A stretch of DNA of 64,000 nucleotides from Stentor coeruleus (Eukaryota > Ciliophora > Heterotrichea > Heterotrichida > Stentoridae): contig MPUH01000033.1 in NCBI GenBank assembly GCA_001970955.1, forward strand, positions 62,001 to 126,000, in the 5' to 3' direction. Positions 1-10,270 of the stretch are shown here, one piece after another. The translations under genes and the position numbers were made by a program. Each line of letters opens with the position of its first letter. Positions within the stretch are counted from its first letter, which is position 1. The notes under the pieces are model-generated. The model saw only the letters and a list, made by a program, of their open reading frames with translations, was not told the DNA's origin and did no database searches.

Positions 1-208
1 TTTAAGGGTAAAATAATAAATACGATTTAAACAGATTTTTAATAGTAAATAATCAGCCTACAACCTTTTTATTAAATTCAAATTATAAACACAAATTATC
101 ATTCCTATAAAAATAACCCTATCATCTCCCTAGTATTTAAATCTTCAAATTTATTATATTTTGTTTTACTCGATTCCCAACTCCTAAAATTTTTTGTGTA
201 TAAATTAC

Positions 209-1534
209 TTATATAGCATCATAGAACTTATGACATTCTAAAATGCTATTTAACACATCAACACTATTTCTTCCCTTGACCATTCCTTCTAATACCTCAT
301 AAACACATTCATAATCATCTCTAATCTCCTGAGGAATTTCCAAACTTTCCCTAAACCTTTCTAAAGCATTTTTCCTTTCTTCCTTACTTCTAAAAATCAC
401 AAACAATTCAATCAAAATCCCCGCAAGTCTCAAAATATCCTCCTTCTGCCCATCCTTAACACAATTCCCCCCAACTTTTCCTAGTCTGAAATTTGATATT
501 TTCACATGTTTTGATCTATTCAAATATACATTTTTACTCTTTAAATCCCCATGACATAAACCACTTTCATGTATACTTTTCAATCCTTTAACCAGTTGTT
601 TAAAAATTTTATAACATAATTTTTTATTTTGTATACCCAAATCAAGCCATTCTTTCAAGTTTTTATACGTATAAACTTCAGTTTGTATACATAGCAAAAG
701 CTTTTTCTTATATAAAATCCCTATTTGAACCTCTTCTTCTTCAAGCCAACTTGTTAGATACCTGGCAATATATTTAGAATCTAAAGATTTTAGACTATAA
801 ATTTCTTTGAAAATCTCATTTTCAGACAGTTTCTTATTTTTCAACATATTTAAAGTGATTTTTTTAATCACATAAGTTTGTTTATCTAAAACATGCTTCG
901 CCGTGTAGACCTCATCCTCTCTTTTTGTCTCAATCAAATCATGTTCATAAAAATTTCTTATAAAATTCGAATTATCAATCATTGATTTTATATCTTTTTC
1001 TAACTCCTTTTCATAACAGTTATTTTTACAAGTATTTTCATATGAAAGGCCAAAGTTTTCGATTGGTTTTTCTATTATTTCTTCAGCTTCAAAGATAGGA
1101 GATGGAGTTTCTTTTTGAATATTATAAGAAAATAATGATGATGAGGTCAAGTAAGAAACAAGTTTACCGAATATAAAGCCTATGATTCCTGCTGTGATAA
1201 TAAGGAATAATAAGGCCTGGTGACTTAATAAAAAATCAGTATGATCAATATAAGGAATATTATTCTTTGGTATAAGCCAGAAATAATGAGAAAATTTGAA
1301 TTTTTCTATAGGATTATTAGAGGATAAAGGTTGTGTAGGTATTTTTTGGTCTTGGAAAAATTCTCTTGTGAATTCGTTGTTAAAAGAATTAGCGTTTGAT
1401 GTAATTTTTGTCGCTTGGGTAAGTGCTTGATAGAGAAAATTACTTAGAAAGTTGGATAGAAGGTGGCTTATGTCTGGAAATAGCAATCTACTTATGAATG
1501 AGACACTGATAAATAAGATACATTCGCTAGCCAT
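209..1534 (-). CDS. PERK/eIF2-alpha-kinase-like transmembrane pseudokinase
   Basis: A 441-residue protein. A hydrophobic N-terminus (residues 5-35) may be a signal sequence. A clear membrane segment lies at about 104-128 (LLFLIITAGIIGFIFGKLV). A C-terminal kinase-like domain runs from about 200 to 430. Fragments such as YVIKKITL, ARYLTSWLEE and KNLKEWL resemble the PEK/PERK family of ER stress kinases, which phosphorylate eIF2alpha. Key residues are altered: the glycine-rich loop has no glycines, HRD is HGD (328-330), DFG is NFR (348-350), and no APE motif follows. The VIKK lysine (about 224) and the catalytic-loop Asp and Asn remain. I infer an ER-type membrane pseudokinase or very weak kinase. 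The frame is uninterrupted, so this looks like a divergent functional protein and not a decayed gene. The family call rests on short motifs. Confidence 0.75.
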   Translation of the reverse strand: MASECILFISVSFISRLLFPDISHLLSNFLSNFLYQALTQATKITSNANSFNNEFTREFFQDQKIPTQPLSSNNPIEKFKFSHYFWLIPKNNIPYIDHTDFLLSHQALLFLIITAGIIGFIFGKLVSYLTSSSLFSYNIQKETPSPIFEAEEIIEKPIENFGLSYENTCKNNCYEKELEKDIKSMIDNSNFIRNFYEHDLIETKREDEVYTAKHVLDKQTYVIKKITLNMLKNKKLSENEIFKEIYSLKSLDSKYIARYLTSWLEEEEVQIGILYKKKLLLCIQTEVYTYKNLKEWLDLGIQNKKLCYKIFKQLVKGLKSIHESGLCHGDLKSKNVYLNRSKHVKISNFRLGKVGGNCVKDGQKEDILRLAGILIELFVIFRSKEERKNALERFRESLEIPQEIRDDYECVYEVLEGMVKGRNSVDVLNSILECHKFYDAI

Positions 1535-2342
1535 AATAGTTTTATTACTTGGAAAATATGGCTGTATTATATTATCATAAGTTTTTTATATAGGAGATAA
1601 TTAGAAATTTAACAGAAGGTATTTTGCATTTATTATTAAGCAGTGATTATTGAGGATGCAAGTTTTTATATGTGATTAAAGGTTTAGGGTTCAGGAGGTT
1701 TTTGTAAAAAAAAATTTGAAAATTTATTTAAAATTTCAGGTTTAGAAATGCTTGTTGAATATTTTGGGTGTTAGGAATTAACTTAGCGACTGATGATTTT
1801 TTAAAAAAAAGTAGATGTTGTGACCTTGTGATAGATTTTTTTTTATAATAGTCAATATGAGGTAATTATTTTTGTATTTTAGGTTCAAATTAGACAGAAG
1901 ATAGCATGACAATATAAAGTTTATATTATTATAAACTATAATTTATATTTTTATTTTGTAGTTAAGTTTTGTGTTGTTTATATTTTTTATTTAGATAAAG
2001 ATTATTTGTTGTTGATTATCATTGAAGATGATGATATTATATGTTTGAAATCATGCCAATTAGTATATTAGCACATGTTTGAATTAAAAATAAGAAAAAA
2101 CATTATCAAAAAGAATGAAAATATTTTAGAAAACTTTATAGGAAAATAATTGTTGATAAAATGAAGATCCGCATTTAGGATTTAAAGGGGAAAAGATTTT
2201 AAGATAATATTAAAGAATCCTATTAGTTTTCAGATAAGATTATGATTAATAATGCGAATGTATTTGAAATAGATAGGACTGAATTATAGTATGCTAAAGA
2301 AAAATTAATAAGGCTATTATTAGTATCCTTCAGTAGTTAAGT
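1535..2342. other. Intergenic, no gene seen
   Basis: AT-rich spacer, G-rich relative to C on the plus strand throughout. This is the pattern expected for the upstream flank of the minus-strand kinase-like gene. No credible open frame, RNA gene or repeat was found. Confidence 0.6.
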
Positions 2343-3002
2343 ATGAGTTTATTAAATTTCGACAGATTATACAAATTCATATTAGAAATGCGAAAAGTGC
2401 CAAGCTATGTGAATAATATCCTACCTTTGCCAAGTAGAAACATTGACAGATTTTCAAGCCCTGAATTAAAAAAATGCTCATCAGCTAGAAAGATTGTAAA
2501 TAACATACAGATAAACACTCCAGATCCTTTTGACAACATGAAATGTACAGGTAAGAACAACCCAACATTAAGACCCATTTTAAATAAACATCGAAAATCT
2601 CCTTCACTCTCAAACCTTCTAACAAAAGATAACTGCACATTTGATAAACCCTGTTCGAAATCTTTAAACGCATCCAAGTCCCATAATTTTTTACCTAAAA
2701 TCTTCCAAGCTCCTTTGCCTAATAAAAAGTGTATAATAAAACCAAGTCTTCCACCTATTTTATATAGTGAAAGGGTAAATACAGGGTCAAGAAATGTATC
2801 AACACCTTTTTTCAAACCTCAAGCATTAATGGCTGCTGATTATCAGAAAGATGATAATAAACAGGATCGGGCATTCAGAAAAAGGAAAACAAAACGCAGT
2901 AAATTTTTTGATCATATTAAACAAAAAAAACTGTCTGATGTATCTTTTGGTGATAGTACTGATGTGATGAATAATGTTTTTTCAAAGACTAAATTACTTT
3001 AA
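2343..3002 (+). CDS. Hypothetical basic, disordered protein
   Basis: A 219-residue protein I do not recognise. It is rich in Ser, Asn, Lys and Pro with proline clusters (PLPSRN, SLPPIL) and a very basic stretch near residue 180 (RKRKTKRSK) that could be a nuclear signal. No membrane segment or known domain is visible. In style it resembles two other unknown proteins in this window, at 31630..32196 and 41582..42202, which also have Leu-Pro-Pro motifs in disordered sequence. The opposite strand is also partly open (136 codons), but the plus strand has better coding character and a G-rich downstream flank typical of plus genes here. Start chosen at the first ATG. Confidence 0.6.
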   Translation: MSLLNFDRLYKFILEMRKVPSYVNNILPLPSRNIDRFSSPELKKCSSARKIVNNIQINTPDPFDNMKCTGKNNPTLRPILNKHRKSPSLSNLLTKDNCTFDKPCSKSLNASKSHNFLPKIFQAPLPNKKCIIKPSLPPILYSERVNTGSRNVSTPFFKPQALMAADYQKDDNKQDRAFRKRKTKRSKFFDHIKQKKLSDVSFGDSTDVMNNVFSKTKLL

Positions 3003-3744
3003 TATAAATACTTCTTGAATTTATATGTAAAAATATGTATGGATTAAATGGATTTTTATATGAAGGTTTAGGATTTCGGGTTTTTGGAAGTTTTATTGGT
3101 TAATGGATTTTTTTTTGAATTTTGTGTTTAGGATCTGATTTTAGTGTAATTGTACTGGGAAATATGCTTGGGAAATTAATCGCTGATTTCGGAATTTGTA
3201 GTGAAATATTGATGATTTAAATTTCTAACAAAATTCATGGAATGATTTGGGCAATGTAGAAATTATTAAATTTCTATAATTATGAGAGATCCAATTACAT
3301 ATATATATTATTTTCCATGTAGTTATTTATGTTTTTAGGGAATTATCAAACCTAATAAATTAAGCATTTAATGATAATCAAAGAATGCTTTAAAATCTAA
3401 AAAAGTATATCAAAATTAAAATTTAATACTATAATCAATTCCCACCAGCTCAGCCAAAACCACCCATATTTTATCTTCAAGTAATCATCTCTAAAATAAC
3501 CAAAAACCTCTCATCTTCTTATACTTCCTAAAATCCTACATCAACAACACTTCATAACTCTCACAATTTTTCCAATTTAAAAACCAAATCACCCAAAATC
3601 AAAAAACTTTAAAAAAATCCGACAATTTTCATCACGAGTACCAAAAATCTTTAAAAAATCCAAACATCACCCTCACTTTCAAATTCCTTCAATTCTCTTA
3701 TCCATTTTCTAATTCTAAACCCTATAAAAATCTACTAAAACTAA
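3003..3744. other. Intergenic between convergent genes
   Basis: Plus-strand sequence is G-rich to about 3260 and C-rich from about 3430, matching the downstream flanks of a plus gene on the left and a minus gene on the right. Nothing else is recognised. Confidence 0.6.
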
Positions 3745-4029
3745 TTACTGATGTTGAGCCTTAAGGTCAGGATAAAGTTCCGGATATTTCTGTCTATGAA
3801 TAAACAAGTCTGACAATATATCTGTTTTCTTCATAAGTACCAACAAACACACAGTCGCTATAGCTGATGGAAAAGTAGGATTTTTACCTAACTTAGCAAA
3901 CTTATAAGTCCTATAAGAAAATCCTAAAGACCCTGTTGTTAAAATTGTACACTCAAACATAATCCCTTTCATATTAACAACCCCAGGGTACTTCCTATCA
4001 TAATATTTTTGATCTTGTTCTGCTTCCAT
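3745..4029 (-). CDS. Small membrane protein, unknown
   Basis: A 94-residue protein of unknown family. It has an acidic/charged N-terminus (MEAEQDQKYYDRKYPG), then a moderately hydrophobic region at about 22-42 and a second at about 53-65 (AIATVCLLVLM), followed by a charged C-terminus with YPELYPDLK. This suggests two membrane-associated helices in a hairpin. A 14-nt GT..AG string spans the stop codon, but it is shorter than every other intron here, so I kept the TAA. It lies 21 bp downstream of the next minus-strand gene, so the two are closely packed. Size and layout would suit an accessory subunit of a membrane complex, but that is only a guess. Confidence 0.6.
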   Translation of the reverse strand: MEAEQDQKYYDRKYPGVVNMKGIMFECTILTTGSLGFSYRTYKFAKLGKNPTFPSAIATVCLLVLMKKTDILSDLFIHRQKYPELYPDLKAQHQ

Positions 4030-4050
4030 ATCTAATATAAAATTACATTA

Positions 4051-4821
4051 TTATTCAGATAATAACCTATAAACTAAATATTTCAATTGTAAAGCTGGGA
4101 TTTTATGAACACCAGGTTGAAAAAGATTTAATGAGTCATGATTGATCATTGTAATAAAATATGAAGCCATTGAAGTTATTGAATAACTACTTTTTTTACA
4201 TGAAATATTATAAGAGTCTGATGTACGTTTGATAGTGATTCCTGCAGATTTTAGTAAGTTTATAATAAACTTATACTGTTGATGTTTTATTTTTGTTTGT
4301 ATTCTAGATGAAATATCGTATTTTGTTTCTAACTGGTTTATATTACTGATGTTTTTAAGATTATTTTCTAGTTTTTTTATTGCTTGAGATAGTTTTTTAT
4401 AGTAATATTGATTTTCTTTTTCCATATCATTAGCTAATTGTTGTTCTTCTGATAATACATCATATAAAATTTGAAGTTCATTTTTAGTTGGGGTTATTGG
4501 AATACCCATTTTAGTTTTTAACTGATTAAGAAGACTAAAAAGTTCGGATTTACTTTTTTCGATTTGGTTTAGGAAAACTTTTTCTTCGTTTTGATGATGA
4601 ACTAGTTGCTCTTCACATTTTTGCAACTCTAAATTGACTTCATGGTTTTTGATTTCTTCAGTGTTTGTGAGACTGATTATTTTAGATAAGCTAAAAGATA
4701 CTCTTTTTCTTTTTGATATCGCGCTTTGGCTTGCTTTAGTTTCAAAAATTTTAGCTTTGCGTTTCAGGGGTTTGTTTTCATCACTTTCAAGGTCGGATTG
4801 GCAATGCGCGGGAGATGCCAT
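4051..4821 (-). CDS. Coiled-coil protein with PP1-docking RVSF motif, possible KNL1-like kinetochore protein
   Basis: A 256-residue protein. The basic N-terminus ends in KRKRVSF (RVSF at 40-43), a textbook docking site for protein phosphatase 1. A long coiled coil spans about 60-160 (heptad-rich, e.g. LNQIEKSKSELFSLLNQLK). A compact C-terminal domain of about 85 residues follows (about 170-256), alternating hydrophobic strands and helices. RVSF near the N-terminus, coiled coil, then a globular C-terminus is the arrangement of the kinetochore scaffold KNL1, although KNL1 is normally much larger and carries MELT repeats, which I do not see. Spc25/CENP-O-like RWD proteins are another possibility. 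The RVSF motif and coiled coil are seen directly; the kinetochore role is inference. Confidence 0.6.
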   Translation of the reverse strand: MASPAHCQSDLESDENKPLKRKAKIFETKASQSAISKRKRVSFSLSKIISLTNTEEIKNHEVNLELQKCEEQLVHHQNEEKVFLNQIEKSKSELFSLLNQLKTKMGIPITPTKNELQILYDVLSEEQQLANDMEKENQYYYKKLSQAIKKLENNLKNISNINQLETKYDISSRIQTKIKHQQYKFIINLLKSAGITIKRTSDSYNISCKKSSYSITSMASYFITMINHDSLNLFQPGVHKIPALQLKYLVYRLLSE

Positions 4822-5080
4822 TTTATATGATTTTTATGTGTTTTTGGGGTTTTATTTGAGAAGTGGATTTTAAAAAGGTAGCGTTTTAGAGTTTTTAGCA
4901 TTTCAAGAAAAAAAAAATTAGGTTTTTTCTTATAAGTTAATTATTTGGTTTAGATGGATATGATTGAGATTTTTATATGAAGAAATTGTTGATTGTAATA
5001 ATCTATCAAATTTTTGGCTTTATTAAGGGGTCTTATATTTAGTGATAATTTATTGATATACAATAAACAATTGATAATTA

Positions 5081-6100
5081 TTACTTTATGGCAAAGGGAG
5101 ATACATAAAAGTAGCCTATAAGTTTATTGCTGATATTGCCTACCCTTTCAACTTTTCTTTTATACTTCAAGTCCATATTGGCAAATGAGCTGAAATTATC
5201 AAGAAGTTGAGGTTTAAATGGAGGTCTAAAAGTTTTATTTCGAATTGAGTCCCAATCAACCCCTTTAAACCATAAATGCGATTTAACTTCATCAACTCCA
5301 AACCTTCCTAACCGTTTTTTCTGATTCAAAACAAGTAACGAAGCAATAAAATCTATACAGTTTCTTGATAGTCCATCAAAATCTTTTAAAGCAAAATTAA
5401 TTTCCCCATTCTGTATTTGATTAATAATCACTTTCCTATCCAAGCTTTCAAAAGGTCTTCTTCCTAATAATACTTCATACAACACAGCCCCAACACTGAA
5501 AAAATCAGAAGCGAAACTTTGAGGTTTTTTCAATACCGTCTCAGGGGACATATATCCAGGTGTTCCCGAAAAATCATTACACATACCATTCTTCGTAATA
5601 CAAGCAATCCCAAAATCTGTGAGATGTAAGTACCCTTCACTGTCTAAAAGCAAATTTTCAGGCTTGATATCTCTATGCAAAATATTTCGACTATGCAGAT
5701 ATTCAAGAGTAAGAACCATACAGCAAGCAAAAAACTTCCCTTGTGCTTCTGAGAATTTTTCTTGGACTATTAAATTGTACCTTAAATCACCTCCTGATTT
5801 TAGATCTAAAACTAGATACAAGCATTTTTTATCCTGAAATGCGACAATTGGGTTTACTAATAAAGAAAAATTCAGGTTTGTCAATATTTTAAGCTCATTG
5901 AGAATGACAAAAATTGAGTTTTCGCTTGTGATTAGAGATTTCTTGATTTCTTTGATTGCGCATTTTTTATTAGTCTCAAGGAATTTTCCTTCCCATACGC
6001 AGCCAAAGCCACCTTTTCCAATAACCCTTTCAAAGTCGAACTTTTCTCTTGACAAACATCCTGTCTTCAATTCTTCATGCGATACAAAACAATTACCCAT
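5081..6100 (-). CDS. AGC-family protein kinase, YANK/STK32-like
   Basis: A 339-residue Ser/Thr kinase. I start at the ATG giving MGNCFVSHEE, because this is a good N-myristoylation plus palmitoylation motif. An upstream in-frame ATG (end 6136) would bury it. The catalytic domain begins at about 20 with GKGGFGCVW, then CAIKEI (ATP-binding Lys), GGDLRYNL, HRDIKPENLLL, DFG and the activation-loop GTPGYMSPE. The GGDLRY motif, HLTDFGIA and the closing FKGVDWDSI segment match the YANK (STK32) group of AGC kinases. All catalytic residues are present, so it should be active. It is probably anchored to membrane or cortex by lipids. It is divergent from the TH1-like gene at 6187 across an 86-bp spacer that must hold both promoters. 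Confidence 0.9.
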   Translation of the reverse strand: MGNCFVSHEELKTGCLSREKFDFERVIGKGGFGCVWEGKFLETNKKCAIKEIKKSLITSENSIFVILNELKILTNLNFSLLVNPIVAFQDKKCLYLVLDLKSGGDLRYNLIVQEKFSEAQGKFFACCMVLTLEYLHSRNILHRDIKPENLLLDSEGYLHLTDFGIACITKNGMCNDFSGTPGYMSPETVLKKPQSFASDFFSVGAVLYEVLLGRRPFESLDRKVIINQIQNGEINFALKDFDGLSRNCIDFIASLLVLNQKKRLGRFGVDEVKSHLWFKGVDWDSIRNKTFRPPFKPQLLDNFSSFANMDLKYKRKVERVGNISNKLIGYFYVSPFAIK

Positions 6101-6186
6101 TAATTTAAATATTATGGTCATATGGAAAACCAACAATTAATTTTTTTGGATTAGATTTTATTATGAAATTATAATAAAAAGACATA

Positions 6187-7155
6187 ATGGGTACAAAATT
6201 TTCTCATGAAAAGCTTAAAGAAACTACTGAATCTGAAGCTTATGAAATTATGCACCAAGATGAGACTAATTATATAGAAAGTCCACATTATCATTTAGAT
6301 AGTCCACAAGAACTTACAGAGTTTCAGCAAAAGCAAATCACTTGGCTTATGGTGCAGTTTAAACCTAAAGGTGAACCTTTAAAAGAAGAAGTAGAAGGGT
6401 ATACAAGAATTTATAAAAAAAATCGATATGGGGTAAAAGAATCCCGATGGCTTCTTTTGACAACTTTTTCTATTTATATTGTTGAAGCTAATGATTTCAC
6501 ACAGTTAAACCTAAGAATTCCTATAGAAAACCTAACAAGTCTTGGATATTCATTAGATAATACATCATTTGGAATAAACTCTAAGGCAGAGACTAGTATG
6601 AGTTTTTGGTTTTACTCACAAGATGCGATTTCTATAGTTAATGCTATAAAAATCATGTATTATTTAATGAAAGAAGATTTTCTTACAATTATATTAGCTG
6701 ATTCAACTAAAATGCTGAAAAAAATTCTAGCAATACCAGCTGAACCTGAAGAACCTGATGTTAAGCTTTTTACTTGTATTAAAGATATATATGGGACTAA
6801 AGGTGAGTATCTTATAACTTCTATTACCCTTTATGAAAGAAAACCAGTTATCGATAGGAGAAAACTTGTTTTGAGTAATATGAATATTTATCTGGTAAAA
6901 TTTAGTGGGAGGGTTATTAGTATTTTACCTTTGGCTACGGTTATAAGGCTTTTTTTGCTTTCAAACCATTTGGATTTAGTTATAAAAACTTCTGTTGGGG
7001 ACTTGTGGTTGATTTACAGTCAGGCTTATGCGATATTAAAAGAAATCTCAGAAGTGCTTTTTATGGAGTCTAAAATCAATGTTCGCATTCAGTTTAGAGA
7101 GCCTAAGGAAGTTGCTTTTAAAAGAGTTATTGATGTTGTAAAAAATAAAGATTAG
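6187..7155 (+). CDS. Acylated protein with myosin-I TH1/PH-like C-terminus
   Basis: A 322-residue protein beginning MGTKFSHEK, a probable N-myristoylation site. Residues about 95-175 form a first beta-rich region (SRWLLLTTFSIYIVEAND). Residues about 200-315 form a second: ERKPVIDRRKLVLSNMNIYL, then ISILPLATVIRLFLLS, then DLVIKTSVGDLWLIYS. This order (basic region, short strand ending in xIYLV, paired strands, closing helix) resembles the TH1 lipid-binding tail of class I myosins. No motor domain is present. I infer a membrane-lipid-binding adaptor. The family resemblance is moderate and a divergent PH domain is equally possible. Confidence 0.6.
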   Translation: MGTKFSHEKLKETTESEAYEIMHQDETNYIESPHYHLDSPQELTEFQQKQITWLMVQFKPKGEPLKEEVEGYTRIYKKNRYGVKESRWLLLTTFSIYIVEANDFTQLNLRIPIENLTSLGYSLDNTSFGINSKAETSMSFWFYSQDAISIVNAIKIMYYLMKEDFLTIILADSTKMLKKILAIPAEPEEPDVKLFTCIKDIYGTKGEYLITSITLYERKPVIDRRKLVLSNMNIYLVKFSGRVISILPLATVIRLFLLSNHLDLVIKTSVGDLWLIYSQAYAILKEISEVLFMESKINVRIQFREPKEVAFKRVIDVVKNKD

Positions 7156-7323
7156 GTATATAAATACACAAAAGTCAATTATTTTATTCTTCCCATACAT
7201 CATTTCTCACCCATATTTCCTATAAAATTTAGTCTTACCTTAAAAAAAAAAATACTTATCGCATATTATATAATCCTTAATACTAAATCATCATACCACA
7301 TAAATGATTAACCATTATAAAAA

Positions 7324-7839
7324 ATGTCTCAAATAAAACCATTCCATGAAGTACCCAATGCAACAGAAGAACTTCATAGACAGTTGACAAGAGATCGAGT
7401 ACGACAGCAAACAATACTTCCTTGTGAAAAAGTTCAATTTTATACATCAATATGCACATTACCTTTAATGTGTGTTCTTATATATATTGTGACTATAGGA
7501 GGTAGTTGTTCAGCACCAATGAATTCTTGGCTTGAGTATTTGACTTATACTTTTGTTTCAATCAACATGATTTTCTTATTCAATATGCTTTCTGATAGCC
7601 CTGCTAGCTTTAGACATGCTTCACAGTATATTCTTGTTGTATTATGCTTTGCTCAACTTGGCATGCATTTGACTGGGGTTATTATATTTGTTTTTGAAGA
7701 TAATGATTGTAGTAGTGCTTGGTATTCAGGATATTTTATTAGTTTAGTCGCTATTTTTACAAGCTTTGTCCAGGCCATTGTTTTGATTGGGTTTTGTTAT
7801 AATGTCTTTGGCAGGTCGGGTTATGTTAAGCTAAGATAA
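7324..7839 (+). CDS. Four-TM membrane protein, unknown
   Basis: A 171-residue protein. A polar N-terminus of about 38 residues (with RQLTRDRVRQQ) is followed by four hydrophobic segments at about 40-60 (TSICTLPLMCVLIYIVTIGG), 72-90, 102-125 and 135-160. Cysteines occur in the first extracytosolic loop (GGSCSAP) and the second (NDCSSAW), which could pair as in four-TM loop proteins. I do not recognise a family. The upstream flank is C-rich and the downstream flank G-rich on the plus strand, as for other plus genes here. Confidence 0.65.
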   Translation: MSQIKPFHEVPNATEELHRQLTRDRVRQQTILPCEKVQFYTSICTLPLMCVLIYIVTIGGSCSAPMNSWLEYLTYTFVSINMIFLFNMLSDSPASFRHASQYILVVLCFAQLGMHLTGVIIFVFEDNDCSSAWYSGYFISLVAIFTSFVQAIVLIGFCYNVFGRSGYVKLR

Positions 7840-8992
7840 GTAGGATAATATTGGCTTTTTTTTATGGAAGATATGATTTAATTAGCATAAAATTGAAATT
7901 TTAAGGGCTTAGGTTTAAAGATTGTATTTAGCCTGTGATTGATTATGATTTTTTTGTGTGTTTTTAGAAGAGGATATGCTTGAAAAATAGAATTGAGTGT
8001 TCTAGGATCGGATTTTGGAAATGTGATTGTAATTAGAGGCCTTGTATTCATGCTTTTTTAATTTAAGATTTTTTATCTTGTATTTGCTACTTAGTTTTAT
8101 TGTGGCTAATTGCTAAGTACTTAAGAAAGTTTTAATTAGAACTAGTTTTTATTACAAAATATGGAAGAGATTAGGACAATTAAGTATATTAAAGGGATAA
8201 TGAATGGTAATAGATTATAATGTATTCTTTTATAGCTTTGAATATTAGCATAATTTTTTGCGTGTTTTTATTTTTAATGTTGAAAAGTTGGATATACTTT
8301 ATCGAACTCTATAAATATATCTAGTAATTTGTATATATTATTACATGAATTTTTATACTTTTAAGATATTCAATAAAAAATAAATTAGATTAATACATAT
8401 GAAGTATTATAGATATGCATTATATTATAATAAAAAATCAAATTTTAATCAATTAAATTACTATTTCTGTTGCATGTATTATTTTCAAGTTATAAATATA
8501 CTTTTATGTATTTAAATAATATTCAAAAGCTATAAGAAATTTTCTTTAAGGTTAAAACTAAATAACCAACTCTTAAATAATAAAACATTACATTTCTTAT
8601 AGAAACTTTATAAACCCAAACCTCTAATTCTCTCAAAAATAACTTCCAATGTTTTTTTTCTTCTGATTTTTCTAACCTACACTGATGCGATCTATAAATC
8701 CAACCCTCATCTTCTATTATCCTTCATCCCAATTTTATTATCCTCAATAATCTTCCCAAATCCATTTCCTATTATTTAACCCCTTATTCTCTTACCTTCA
8801 AACATCAATTTCCTAACTAATCCTTATAAAAAAGTTTAATTCCTCACATATTTTCCCCTATTTAATTCAAAACAACTTCATCATCTTGATATTCCCTACC
8901 AAAATTTTCTTGTTTCACAAGCTTCCATTTAATAATTCATCCAAACACTAAAACTGCTAAAAATAGGTCTTTAAAGTTCCTCCATTATTAAT
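7840..8992. other. Intergenic, skew switch
   Basis: About 1.15 kb without a supported gene. The plus strand is G-rich from 7855 to about 8300, near neutral and extremely AT-rich to about 8560, then strongly C-rich to 8990 just before the next plus-strand start. No RNA gene or repeat recognised. Confidence 0.6.
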
Positions 8993-10270
8993 ATGGGTAA
9001 TCATATCAACCCTTATGCATCTCAAAAATCATTCCTACTCCTACCCATCAATGAATCCTTGAACTTCTTAACCAAATGGAAAAAAATCGCTATAAAAACT
9101 TTTTACAATTTTTATGAAAGCCGATATTCCCCTCATGTCAACCTATCTTTATCTGAGTTCATGAAAACCATCAAACATTCACAAATTGAACTTCATCATG
9201 ATGCTATTTTTAAATACTTTTCAAACACCCTAAACAAGACTGTTAATATCTTAGAACTTTTAGCTGTAATTATTACTTACTCAATGACTGATATTGAAGA
9301 AAAAGTAGAACTTGCTATGATGGTTTTTGATTTTGACCATTCAAAGAAATTAAGTAAAGATGAGATGAGGATTATGTGTAAGTGTTTTCTAAAAGGTATC
9401 AAAACAGCTGTAAGGGATAATAAATACATAAACACAAACGAAGAAAACTATTTATCCGAAGCTTTTAAAAATGCTGATATCAACTTTGATGGGCAACTAG
9501 TCAAAAGCGAGTAAAATTTATTTAGGCTTATAAAATGGATTGAAAACAATATAATCTTATTCAAATTATTCAAAGGTTCAAAAACCTCTTATGATACAAA
9601 AGCTATACCTTTACGCCTTACAAGTCAAGGAGGAAGATTTACAAGAGCAGGACGTAGGAAAATTAGTATTTCTCCACAAAGTAACCTTCCTTCACTTTTT
9701 ATATCAGAACCAAGTAAAAGTGAATTTATTAGCATTTTCACTGAAGCTTGTAATAGATCACAAAAAGCTACAGTAAATTGTATATATGACACTATGATAA
9801 AATATGCTAAATTCCAAAAACCTGCAACAGTTTTATATGCCCAGTATCATTTTAAACTCAATACTGAACTTAATTTAAAAGATTTTATGAATTTTTATTA
9901 TAAATACAGGGATAGACCTAATCAATGTATGTCTCGGTTTGAAAATCATCGAAGAAAAGGGGTGATTTTTGAATACCCTGAAGCTGCTTTGAAAGGTTTT
10001 TCGGTAAAATGTTTGGATTATGAGAAAATTGATAAGAAAATTTTGGTTAAAATATTTGAAAAATTTGACACGAATAATGATGGGATGGTTGATTTAAGGG
10101 AATTGAAAAGTGGTCTTGAAGGGGTTTTGACTGTAGAGTCAATTGAAGAGTTGTTTGAACATTTTGATGAAAATAAAGATAATTTTTTGAATGTTGAGGA
10201 GTTTTTAGCTCTTTTTGGACCAGCTAATTTGTCTTTGAACTTTAATTTGAGGATAGGCTCGCGGAAATGA
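8993..10270 (+). CDS. Acylated EF-hand calcium-binding protein (two exons)
   Basis: Two exons, 8993..9510 and 9526..10270, separated by a 15-nt intron. Splicing fuses what otherwise look like separate frames into 420 codons ending in TGA. The protein starts MGNHINPYAS, a probable myristoylation site. EF-hand-type loops are visible at DFDHSKKLSKDE (about 112-123), DINFDGQLVKSE (about 162-173, ending at the splice junction), DTNNDGMVDLRE and DENKDNFLNVEE near the C-terminus. It probably acts as a membrane-tethered calcium sensor. Ciliates use many such proteins at the cortex and in contraction. No catalytic domain is seen. The intron falls after the second base of the last codon of the second loop. 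Confidence 0.85.
9511..9525 (+). other. 15-nt spliceosomal intron
   Basis: GTAAAATTTATTTAG: GT start, A at position 10 (likely branch point), AG end. Removing it restores one frame through the EF-hand gene; retaining it gives a stop at once. Confidence 0.93.

Noticed and set aside
2405-2815. A 136-codon minus-strand frame
   Set aside because: It overlaps the plus-strand gene at 2343; the plus frame is longer and matches local skew.
3734-3747. A 14-nt GT..AG string over the stop of the small membrane protein
   Set aside because: One base shorter than any intron in the window; the simple stop is preferred.
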